DNA of 64,000 bases from Trochalopteron elliotii (Eukaryota; Chordata; Aves; Passeriformes; Leiothrichidae). Numbering within the stretch: position 1 is the stretch's first letter; each line of letters opens with the position of its first letter. The position numbers were made by a program, and so were the translations under genes. Location of the stretch: NCBI GenBank assembly GCA_024734555.1, contig JANPWX010000077.1, positions 996,999 through 1,060,998 on the forward strand, in the 5' to 3' direction. A model generated the notes under the pieces. It saw nothing but the letters and a program-made list of their open reading frames with translations. It searched no databases and was not told where the DNA came from. Below are positions 48,901 through 59,935 of the stretch, in pieces.

Positions 48901-49881
48901 TGAAGAAAATATTCCACCACTCAATTAAATAAACTTGAACATTGTATTTGTAAATAACTAAAACTAAAATCCACTTTCCGCAGGTATCCATCTTTTGTTC
49001 AAGAAAAACAATTCCTTGCTTGATGGAAAACAAAGCATGCTTTCTTACATCAGTGAAATGTCATTTTTAGAATGGTATGCAGTGTCTGCAGTCAGGCTCA
49101 CACATAAAAATCAGTTGCAAAACGACTATTGTCTATTTTTTAATGACTCAAGTTTTGGTGTATGGTTCCCAAGGTGATTCATAGTTTATATTTTTCTACA
49201 TATTTAACTACCTAATAAAGATAAAACAAGCATTTTGGGACAACAAAGAATAAAGCTTGAAACGAATAAATTTTTATTGCAGAATTTACTTGCAATATCT
49301 TGCCCTTTTAATGTCCTTAAATATGCCCCAGACCCCTTCTATAAGTTCATCTGACTTCTCTCAGCAGTAGTCCATATGTCTCTTAATATCCAGAAATTAA
49401 CAATGATAGTTATACCAAGCAGTCTGGCAAACTATTGTCAGTATTTGAGGGAACAATTTCTCCCTATGAATTGCAGTAAAAGGCAATTTTGTCTAATTAC
49501 ATTGAGCATATTGAAATGTTAGCTTTTCCCTCATGGGTGCTAACACCAGATTTGTAATTGTTGATGGGACCGAATTTTAAATGTCCCTCCACTTGGGAAT
49601 TAGAAGACACAAGTTTGCTCTTGAATATATGACCCTTATTTGTTAAAGTTTTAAATATCTTCATTGTGTTCTTACAGTGCTTATCTCTATGTTATTATGA
49701 AATAAATACTTCATTTTTTGGAAAAGATTTTCCAAGTTGCTGTTTTAATTTGTTTTACATGATAATCCATACACTTTCAAAATCATTTCTACAATTGCAA
49801 ATTTTCAAATATACAAATATTTGTAAAAAATTCTAATAATTTAAAAAACCCTAAAATTTACAATCTTGTCCAAATGTTCTT

Positions 49882-49897
49882 GACCAATTAATTGGTC
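49882..49897. repeat. Perfect 16-bp palindrome with back-to-back CCAAT
   Basis: GACCAATTAATTGGTC is identical on both strands and places CCAAT on each strand around TTAA-type core DNA. No promoter or transcript evidence is nearby. Confidence 0.8.
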
Positions 49898-49993
49898 GGT
49901 TTTGAAAATGCTGATTTACTGAAGAGTTTACACAAAATACATATGTGAATGTCAAAGTATGCTCCTTCACCTGTAATGTCCTCGATTATAAAC

Positions 49994-50023
49994 TATGAAA
50001 TAACCTTCATAGGTTATTTCATA
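49994..50023. repeat. Perfect 12-bp stem hairpin
   Basis: TATGAAATAACC (49994-50005) and GGTTATTTCATA (50012-50023) pair fully across a 6-bp loop. The stem is too short for a microRNA precursor. Confidence 0.8.
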
Positions 50024-51539
50024 AAATTTCATTATTGCATAAAAGACATGCAATTTACATTGGTTTTCCCCTAAAAAAAAAAAAAATCCCAGTTTTATAC
50101 ATAAAAATCAGAAGAGAGAAAGAAAGAGAGGAATAAGAAAAAAATAATTTCATTTGCTCACCTTACAAACAGTTCCATTTACAAAGATATAAGGTGATAA
50201 CTGAGTTTTCTAAAGAAGTTAGCTTTTCATTTACATAGTGTTAATAGTAAAACTGTTCCCCAGTATAATCTGAAAAGTAGAATTTCAGTCAATCAAATTA
50301 TATGGAGTAATTTCTTGTCAAATATGTTTTTTAGATTTTACTTCACAAATCCATAAAATTTGTAGGGGTTGATATGCATATATAAGAAATAACAACAGGA
50401 ATAATATTAGCACTGGAGCTTTATTGTGTTCATCCTTCCGTGTGATAATATGCTTATATAATGGAGAAATCGACAAAAAAACTAGTGACCCACACCACAC
50501 CAATGATATCTTAGCAGTTAGCCCAGCAATAAAATTTAAAAAGAAACTATTTCACATATTAAGAAAATTGAATGTTTTCAGTGAAGAGTAGTAAATTCTG
50601 TACATGCTTTTAGTTAAATACGGGCAAAATACCAGATGAGTGTCAAGCAGTATTACACTAATTTAATGGTTTAATTCATTAGAAACAGGAGCTTAAAGTT
50701 CAGAGTAGGTTCTTGCTCAAATCATGACCCTTTTTCAAGGCATGCTACATATACACATATTTATTCTTATATACATAGAAGGGAAATAATTCTATATTTT
50801 CTCTGGAATATTCTGTTTTCACATGTAAAAATTTATAATCTTTGTACAGCTGCATTTTCATCCAGTAGCTCAAAAACTTAAAGGAAGATGAGTGAAACTA
50901 TAGTAAGTCTCAGAACGAATTTAATAACCCAGATAAGCACAAACACAAGCTACTGTCCAGATTGTAAATGGATATTTTTGATGCTTAGGAAAGTTTTCCA
51001 TTTTGTTTTATTTTTTTCCCATCATGATAACCAATATTTTTATTGATCCCACACTTGCCTTTGACATAAGGATTGATGGAGATAGCAGATAAAGAATTCA
51101 GTGCTAAAAGAGCCTGCATTCTCAAAATAGAACTCATAAAAAATTAGTATAACTAAAGGCAGATGAACACTAAGTCTGTCTTTATAGTCAAGAGGAATAA
51201 ATCCACATGATGGTAAAATCAATAAATCAATATTTTTATAAATGCTGTGTTCTCCTTTGTATACTTTTACTGTATTTTTTACATGCATTAACAAGGTACT
51301 AAAGCATTAACTCTAAAACTGGCATTAGTGTAGATCCCATCAAATAATTATTTTATGGGAAGGTGGAGGAAGAAAAATTCCTGTGAAGACATTGAGAAAG
51401 CAACCCTGTAGAGGATACCAGGTTCTGAAAATGTACTTCTGAAAGTGAGTTCTCATACTAAAAGTGTTGAGTGGGGTGGTCTTGTGAATATCTTTATTCC
51501 ACAGCAGAATTAAAGTTAGAAAAATTTCAGCCCTAGGGT

Positions 51540-51790
51540 TTTATGAAACATGTCCTTCCTGATATCCCAGATTCCCAGAGTCATGGAGGCTAGGAAAGGC
51601 TGCCCAAGAGCGCTGACTCCACCCTTTCACTGACCTCTGCCTTGTCAATTAGACAAGATAACGCTAAGTACCACATCCAGTGGTTGGTGATTGGATGGTG
51701 ACTCCAGCCTTCCCTGGGCAGTCTGTTCTAGTGCACCGTCTTTGCTGAGATGTAGAAAATATATCAAGTAGATTTTGGGGAAAACTTCAT
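51540..51790 (-). mobile_element. CR1 LINE 3' end fragment, minus strand, decayed
   Basis: Plus-strand CAGAGTCATGGAGGCTAGG, then a GACTCCAGCCTTCCCTGGGC block and CAGTCTGTTCTAGTGCACC, match the reverse complement of a CR1 end. The middle is heavily diverged and the left boundary is approximate. Confidence 0.65.
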
Positions 51791-54700
51791 CTTTTGTTCC
51801 ACTTTTTAGTGGGTTTTGTGAAAAATCTCTGACCATCCAAGTGGTCATTAGACTTTCATGTGCCAGACCTAACCTAAGAGATATCTTGTTTAGCAGGTAA
51901 GATTGAAGCAGCCCATGATGGTCTGTCATGGGATACTTTTTAATCCCTCTTGTCCCCTAATCATTGCTTCCTGCCATCAAGATTTGGGATTTCAGCTAAT
52001 CACTGCTAATTTGCACACTTTGCTTTCACTTAAGTTGAACTACTCTTGTATCTCATTTCTCAATCTATATTAAATTAACATTACTTTCCATATTTCCATA
52101 TTACTTGACAAGCAAAATGTCAGAATTTTTCTCATATTCCTAGGAGTATTCCTATTCATTCAATTTGCATGCCTGACCAAAGTGATTCATGAATTTATTA
52201 ATGACAGGCTATTTAACTGACCATATATTCAAGATTAGTATCAGTAATGAAAGATCCAAACTATGACATTACTTTTGCACAATGAAACACTTGGGTCTTA
52301 TCATGCTGCTGAGTGGGACCAGGCTACTCTCAATGACCTTTGGGGAGGCTGTGCTACTAAACCTGAGCTGTTGTCAGACATCCTGGGAACACAGGACAGC
52401 AGGGAAAGAGCTCCGAGATACTTCCTTTCCAAGGTCTCCAGGCTAGAAATGTTCATGCTTCTTTTCTAGTTCTGAAAAGACTGATTCCTCCTTTGCTTCA
52501 AAAGTTTTTTTGGTATGTCCTGGTTACTGTTGACTCCAGCTGATGATCAGCATTCATTTTAGGCTGATGCTTTTCTTCCTCCTTAACAAGATGAAGAGGA
52601 TTTTGGCAAATCCCCTCCAGAGGGTTTTGTTTGCTGTGGGTGGATCATACAGGCACACCCACACCCTTCTATTCTCCTATCCAAACCATTTCTTTTTAAT
52701 TTACAAGTTATTAGAAGGTTTTAAAAAAGGAATGGCTACCCAAAGAAATGTTTGAGAAGTAGAATAACTTTCCTTTGCATTCTTTCTTTTTTTCTACAAC
52801 CAGTGTGCACACATATACTTGCAGATATACACACACATTTTGGCAATCAGGGAATATTTGAAATATTGAATTTATAGAACTGGAGTTGATGGCCTAAAAT
52901 AACGGAATAATTACAAACATGCAGCACCATGTCAGGTTAAAATGTGGACACTTTAGTTTCTTCTGTCTAACCGTCACCTGTGGAATCAGGAAAATTAACT
53001 CTAATTCCATTGAGGTGTAAATGCTGCCAAAGTTTTTATAAATTTGTAAGAAGAAATAGGATTAAAGTAATGAAAATAGAAAGCTAAGTTATGTTAGATC
53101 CCAAAGGTACTTGGTAGTATAGAATCCAATTTAATATTATTGAACTTACCTGGAAAACTCACATTTAAATATTGTTACATTCATAGAGAAACACACATGC
53201 ACACAAACTTTTGAATAGTTATTGAAATGAATGTGTACTGTTTGAACATTATATTCATATAGCATCATGACATGTGCATCAGTTGCTTTTTGATCAAAGC
53301 TTTTTCCATTGGACAGTCTTTTGATGTAAAATTTGGATCTTCATTTTAAATGGTAGGACACAATCTTTTCTCCAAGGACAAAATTCTAGACAGGCCCTTG
53401 CAGAAAGAAGTATAAAAACTATCTAAAGTGTTCAACAGACATTTCCAGAAAATTGCCAAAGGCAAGGTTTAAATGAACAGCAGATTGGTGCTGTTTAAGT
53501 TCAATGGACACAGCATGTCACTTTTAGACACTTTCTTATCCTGTTAGTGGATTGATCAGAAAAGAGCTCTGTTCCTGGTTCTGCTATAAAGGATAAATGA
53601 CATTCTCTGCCTTGTCAACCTGTCAGCATGGCTTGACCTATAATATAGACCTAACTTTTGCTCTGAGTAACTCTTAAGATATTGATTCCCCAAAGGAGAT
53701 GTGGTTGTTACGCTGTAGCTGGGATTGTTTCTGAAAAAACACTGGCACATCAACTCAGAAGCATTTTCTGACCTCTTAGTGGGGGAACAAAAGGTGTCAA
53801 AAACATAAAAGCTTTTCTTCCAGTCTATTTATTAGGCTGCAGCTCAAGATGATAGATGTCACATCAAGTGTTCTCAAATTTTATTCATTGACTCAACACG
53901 TTCCATCCAGGAAACATAACACATTTCACATCACCACTGAAATACGGATGTCAGAGAACTTAGAAAAATCTTCTGATAAAGATCAAGGTAGTCTTAACTT
54001 AACTACTGAATATTGAAGTTCCTATTCCTTTTTTTTTTAAATTTTGTTTATGTCTATTTTTTTTGGTGTCCATGCACTGACTTTTATACTTACAGAAACA
54101 TTCATTGCAGCTTATACAAAACCTTAACAAGGCTTTTGCAGTTTTTTGTTTTTATTTTGCAGTTCTGACAATTTTCTCTACATCAAATCAATATTAAAAA
54201 AGACATTATAATAAATATTTGAAAGTATCTACAATGTATTAGAACTGGATTTTTAATTCTTCTAAGTATTGTTAAGAAAAAAGAAGCTTTACCAAACTTT
54301 TCCCACATAGTATTAAGTTCTTGGTCTCTTTGGTTCTCTTGAGTGTGAATTAAATTTTTTATTTGAAACAACTGTGATGCTTAATTATGACATTAATTTA
54401 AATTCTTTTTTATATGTGAACTCCAACACTGACAAAATCCACCATATGAAGGCATCCTTGTTCCAGTCAGGAGAGAGTTAACTTTTGCAGGAGCCAGGAG
54501 GGACATGAGTAGGGCATAGAGGACCTTCTTACTGTTTCTGACAAGCTAGCCAAAACATCAGGTCAATTTTTTCCATAAATTATATCACTTTTCTCCAAAG
54601 AAGAAGTTGGAAATCATTAAAAGATACTCCCCAGAGATAGGTCTTATGGAGGTAAAGATATATCTATTTGAAAGACAGAAGAAACTGAATTAAAATCTGT

Positions 54701-55275
54701 GCATTATCATTCAAAATAAAATACTCCTTATGTGATCAGAAAAATGATTGCATAAAACTGTAATCAATCTATGTAATATTATCTTTTTATTATATGTATT
54801 CAATATGGTTTTGATTTTCTTAATTTTCTTTATAATGTAATAATGATATCAATAAAACACATGACAGTAACTCTGATGAAAAGAGCAAAAAGTTAAAGCA
54901 GATGCCAGACAAAATCTCTGTAAAACAAAAAAACCCTCACAAATGCATATTGTCTGTTTGTTGGTTTTTTTTGCTTTTTTTAAGAGCGTATGAGAAACTC
55001 TAGGAAAAAGCCTAAAAGAAAACTGTCTTGCACCCTAAAGGGTGGGTGGTGGTGATATTGTTTATATGCCATTTTTAATTTCTCTTTTGTGTCATTATGA
55101 TTTATTTCTGAGAGATACTGCTTCAAGTTTGTCTTCGAACACGCTCCTCAATCTAGAAGCCTTGTGGATTTGAAGCAGGAAGAGAGGTCCGTGGGGGAAG
55201 GTTGCTCATGCTCTTAGCATGTTTTGGACCCATCCATATCAGACTTCTCACAAAAAGAAATAATCTAAACTCTTC
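51791..55275. other. AT-rich unique DNA, no gene seen
   Basis: Nothing recognised. The frame at 52263-52469 has ordinary composition but no splice or family support. Confidence 0.5.
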
Positions 55276-55373
55276 ATATATGCATATATATATATATATA
55301 TATGTGTGTATATATATATGTATATATATATGTGTGTATATATATATATGTATATATATGTATATATATATAT
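55276..55373. repeat. Interrupted (TA)n/(TG)n microsatellite
   Basis: About 100 bp of TA runs separated by TGTGTG and GTA interruptions. The 108-codon minus frame with Ile-Tyr repeats is a translation of this repeat and is not a protein. Confidence 0.95.
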
Positions 55374-56039
55374 AGTTTGTGTATATCCAATTTATACATA
55401 TATGTTCCTCATCTCTTATGTGCATTTTGGTCAATATAAAGTATAAATTGTACTGAATATATGCAGTGTCGTGTTGCATTTACCACACCATCTACATCTT
55501 TTCTCCACATATAGATGTGTTCATTTTTTTGTAGAGTCGTCTTTGCCCTATGGGTAATGGAATGTTTCAGATTATTAATGAGTTTATATTAGAAACACCC
55601 ATCTAAGAGAAGTTATGCGTACGACAAATAGGGAACATGCACTCTAAGCATTGGTTTTTATAACTCTAGGGTCTGTCTGTATTATTATACTGTTCTTCAC
55701 ATGTTCAAAATCCTGCTCTTTTAAAATTAATTACAGCTGGTAATACTTAACATTTTGTGAAAAATTCCCTGGCATTAAATCCAACTTCTAAAACATGACA
55801 AGTACATAGTAGCTACTTTATAAAGTTTTGTTAACAGGCAACTTGATATCACCTTAGAGCAAAACCATGGAATACTTCTTTTTTATATTTAATGCTGAGA
55901 AAAATTCTGCAGTGTATCATCTACAGTCCTTCCATTCATGCTGGGAAAAAAAGTCATTCTATGTATTAAGTAATGAAAGAATTCCACAGAAAGTACCTCA
56001 GGGTACATACACAAGGAAACCAAATGATGGCTTAATTAT
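55374..56039. other. AT-rich unique DNA, no gene seen
   Basis: Nothing recognised. The 178-codon plus frame (55867-56403) starts here and ends in the GC-rich block and CR1 edge; its two halves have unrelated composition, so it is a chance frame. Confidence 0.5.
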
Positions 56040-56089
56040 GTCCTCTGTTGTGGGCACTCACCTTCTCAAGCACAACTGCACAAATGCTC

Positions 56090-56385
56090 ACAGGATAGTT
56101 GCTCCATGGGGTGAGAACGTGCCCTTGGAATATCATGGCAGGGACTGGCAGGCAGAACCCATACTCCACCATCCAGCCAGGAGGAGGCCAGCCAGGGAGC
56201 ACCAAGGCATGTCTAGCCCTGGCATCAGGATGCTCAGAGGGGCAGGGTACAGAGTGAGACCAAACCAAGACAGGTCTGCAGGTGTGCCTGGCTGGGTGGG
56301 GCACAAAGCAGAGGTGTGGGCAGCTGGAAACTGGCTCTGCCATGGTATCACTGGAACCAGGCGTGTAAGATGTGGACATAAGAGT
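56090..56385. other. GC-rich block of unknown origin
   Basis: A sharply bounded stretch with clearly higher GC than the surrounding DNA but few CpG, so not a CpG island. It abuts a CR1 copy that begins at about 56388. Overlapping frames on both strands (178 and 115 codons) follow from the composition. It could be an unrecognised old repeat. Confidence 0.5.
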
Positions 56386-56387
56386 CC

Positions 56388-56806
56388 ACCAAAAGGCTGC
56401 TAAGAAGATGAAGGAATTGTAGCATCTCTTATGAGAAAAGGCTGGGACTGGAGAGGAGAAAACTGAAAGATCTTTTCAATTTATACAACCACCTGAAGGG
56501 AGGAGAGTGCAAAGGAGATACAGGGCTCTTTTTGGTAACACACAGAGACAGCTCAAGAGGCAAAAACTGAAACATAAAAGGTTCCCTTTGAACATCAGAA
56601 AACATTTTTACTTTGTGTGGTGGTGTCTGGAGACTGGAAAATGTTGTTCAGACAGTTCATGGAGTCTCTCACCGTGGAGACATTCAAATACCATTTGAAC
56701 ATGAGACTGGACAACTGGTTTTATGTGGCCCTACTTGAATAGGATGGTTCCACACTTTATTCATGAAGTCCAGTTCAACCTCGATTATTCTGTGATTCTG
56801 TAATCA
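56388..56806 (+). mobile_element. CR1 LINE 3' end, plus strand
   Basis: It contains AAGATGAAGGAATTGTAGCA, TATGAGAAAAGGCTGGGACT, a CAACCACCTGAAGGGAGGA block, CGTGGAGACATTCAAATACC and the tail ATTCTGTGATTCTGTAATC. This is the ORF2 end plus 3' UTR of CR1, 5'-truncated. Confidence 0.93.
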
Positions 56807-59654
56807 ATCAATTCTTCTTTTTTTTTTGAGTTTTATGAACTTACTATCTTTTATTTTTCATGGAGCAATGGGAAAAAAAATAGAGCAAATGGTTTTTATG
56901 TTCAAAAAAGTATGCAAAATATTTTCTTGTTTCAAAAACTGTAAAATTCTAATACTATTGTTAAGAATAATTATGAACAATAGAATTACTGCTGCTTTGT
57001 CCTTCTTTGATAATTTTAATTTTCAAACATATTGGTTGTAAGAACAACAGAAATGAAGGCTGCATTGTTGTAAACTGAACCATTATGCATGGTTTACTTG
57101 CTTCTGTTCCTCAGCATCTTAGAGTTGCAGCTTCCTAGTAGGGCATAATGCAAGATTTTATAGAATAATATGCTTTTAATTAATCAACAGAATTAGCTTT
57201 TTTGAGAAATATAATCACCCACATTTTGCCATCTAATTATGCTTATCATTCTCCTTTAGAAATATTATTATTCAAGCTGTATTTAATAATGTCTATGACA
57301 CTTGATTTAAAGTCATGTTTAATGATGACTACATAAGACCATGACACATATTAAAATGTAAAAAGCCAAAAAATGCTCTTTGTTTTTGAAATGATGATAT
57401 ACTATTCACAATCATGTAGAAAATGAAGCAATTTAAAAGCACATTCTACAATTATTAGCATTTAATATAACATTCCAGTAGTAATTATCTCATTAAATGG
57501 TAAGGAACTTAGAAAAAAGATTGACAGCCAATGATGCCGACAAATAAATGTATGACATTTTGCTAAAGTGTCATAGATGTTTGACATAGGTCTATGACAA
57601 AACATACTCTCTTCATACTTCTCATACTCTTTCATACTTCTCACGAAAAATGTGCTCAATATTTTCCTATCATATTTGGGAACAGTGAAAACAAATGTGA
57701 CAGTCACCACTAAATAGTGTTTGCTTCCTTGGAATGGAGAAAACAAATATTTCCTGATATTATCATCAACCACTTGGTTCACTGAAGATCAGTGATAATT
57801 GCACACAAATTGTAAAGAAATAAGTGGCACATAATTAGCTTTTTCAAATAAAACAAATTGCAAGAAAAATAGCAACAAAGTAATACATATGAGAGTGTGG
57901 TAATCAAAGACAGGAGGACAGATAATCATATGATCATAATTAAGTAAAGAACAAATACTGCCTGTTAACTTTTTTTTTTTTTAAATTCACTTTTTTATAT
58001 CTTGGCATTGAATTAACCCCTTGGCAAAAAAGAAATTTCCTACCAAATACATTTGGACATTTGTTGTGGGTTTTTATTTTATTTTTCATGCAACAAAGGC
58101 AACCAGCTCAGTCCTTGGGGTCTTTTAATATGCATTTTTATTCTGTTGTTTTTAGACTTCTAAGAGGAGAGGAAAATAATAATAATATCTGGGAAATAAT
58201 AATTAATTCCTTTAAGATCACAATTCAACAGTCTTGAGCGTGACTTCTGAGCTTCACAAATGCTTGAAAATAGTGGGGCAATTGGTGCTTATCTTTCTCA
58301 CTTCATTTGTGGAAGTGTGTATCCCACATGCAGAGAGTTGACAATTTTACAATTAACCTGAAAATGTTGTCAATATCTCCTCATGAAGTTATATTGCATG
58401 TTTGAGAAAGCAAGTATTTTGCACTATATATACCATAGAGACAGAGAGGATGTTGTTTATTACCACTCCCTCATAAGGCATCTGCAACACCAACCACAAG
58501 ATAAAGGAGACCCTGAGGACTTCACATGAACTGCAGATCAGGCTCCACCTGTTTCTTTCTTTCCAGCATCCCCTGCACTTGTCTTTGCCTCAGTAAGTTC
58601 TAGTTTTACAAGTAATAGCTTTTTCTCTTGTCTATGCTGTAGAACATGGTTTCTTCTTTTGAAGCATCCTATATTTCAGGATTGATGTTATTCTCTCAAA
58701 CATTGAAATATTTATGGAGAATATAGGCTGACGAGTGTCAAGATTGTTCCTTTCACTTTCTTCACTGCATAAGTTCATTATTTGAAAACAAATATTTCAT
58801 GCAACTGCAAACTTGCACAATTTTCTCAATTTAACCAATAAAAAATCAGTGATTTAAAGATAAATAAATCCTTACTTGTACACAGCTAACAAATTAGCTC
58901 TTCAAAAGATCTGAGAGATTTGTATCATATCCTTATATCTGAGTACAGTAAATAATTTACACACTTTAGGATTCTGCTGAACATTTACATAATATCCTAC
59001 AAATGCAGCATCAGAACACTCAACTACTCCAAAGTGAAGTTATGACAGTTGGATTAAAGGTTTTCCAAAGAGTCTGATTGACATGAGAAGACATAAATTG
59101 CTCTTTCAGATTTAGGTACTAAGAATCCTTGGATTTAGCAGGTCATTTATGGAATATTAGGGTTTATTTAAAAAGCTGGGAGTTTTAATTCTACAAACAT
59201 CTTTAGAAAACAGTAAGGGTTTTTCTTAAGAGTATTTATATATGTAAATGAATATGTACATTTATATACTATATATATGCATGGATGTACTTATCTATAT
59301 ATAGAAACGCATGTACAAATATATAGATAGGAATACTTGTAAAAACTTCTTGTCAATCAACAACTACTGGGAAGTTCCACTTTTTGAAATTAAGACAGGA
59401 AACCCAAAATCTGTTCTATGTTCAAGTTTTCAGTGCCATAAGCATAAGATCTCTTCCTAGGACTCATTTTGCTGCATGACGGTGGTTTTCCCTTCCCTGC
59501 CCCTCTATCCATCTTCCCCTTCTCCTTCTTCTGCTTCCACTTCCCATTCTCTTCCCTTTTAAATATGCAAAATTGACTCCAGTTCTGGAAATCAAAACAT
59601 CAGAGTTAAAATACTTTCATAAAGCACCTACTTCCATTGTGTGTAAATTAGCAG
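56807..59654. other. AT-rich unique DNA, no gene seen
   Basis: Nothing recognised except a possible microexon at 58567. A TAAT-rich stretch at 57160-57340 resembles the composition of conserved non-coding elements, but this is not demonstrable here. Confidence 0.5.
58567..58592 (+). other. Candidate 26-nt microexon
   Basis: A polypyrimidine tract ending TTTCTTTCTTTCCAG (to 58566) is followed 26 nt later by GTAAGTTC (58593 on), both close to the consensus splice signals. The length is not a multiple of three, and no flanking exon is known. It could be a real microexon, a non-coding RNA exon or chance. Confidence 0.2.
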
Positions 59655-59935
59655 AATGACTGAATGGTCAAGGTTGGGAGGAAATTCTGGAGGTCTTGTT
59701 CAATCCCCCTGTTCAAGCATGGCCACGTTGGGCAAGTTGCCAAAGGCTGGAGGCCACACATCCTCTTGGGGCACACTGTTCCCATGCTTAATCACCATCA
59801 CAATAAAAAAAGTGTTTCCTGATGTTTAAGATAATATTTCATGTTTCAGTTTGTGCCCATTTCCTCTGGTCTTGTCACTGGTCACCACTGGACAGAACAT
59901 GGCTACACCTTCTTTGCAGAACTGCTTTGAGCTCA
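59655..59935 (-). mobile_element. CR1 LINE 3' end fragment, minus strand
   Basis: Plus-strand GAATGACTGAATGGTCAAGG, then a CCCCCTGTTCAAGCATGG block, AAAGTGTTTCCTGATGTTT and GTGCCCATTTCCTCTGGTCT, are the reverse complement of a CR1 end. Decayed but continuous. Confidence 0.9.

Larger units (their letters stand above)
42925..51539. other. Long AT-rich unique stretch, no gene seen
   Basis: About 8.6 kb without a recognised mobile element. It holds a TA/TG run near 42993-43018, a T16 run at 45707-45722, a G/T-rich stretch at 48165-48240 and the palindrome pair near 49.9-50.0 kb. The longest frame (47148-47555, plus, 135 codons) has no family motif and no splice signal that I can defend. Confidence 0.55.

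Noticed and set aside
55153..55479. 108-codon minus frame rich in Ile-Tyr
   Set aside because: Translation of the TA/TG microsatellite.
55867..56403. 178-codon plus-strand frame
   Set aside because: The first half is AT-rich random-like sequence, the second half is the GC-rich block, and it ends at the CR1 edge; competing frames exist on the other strand.
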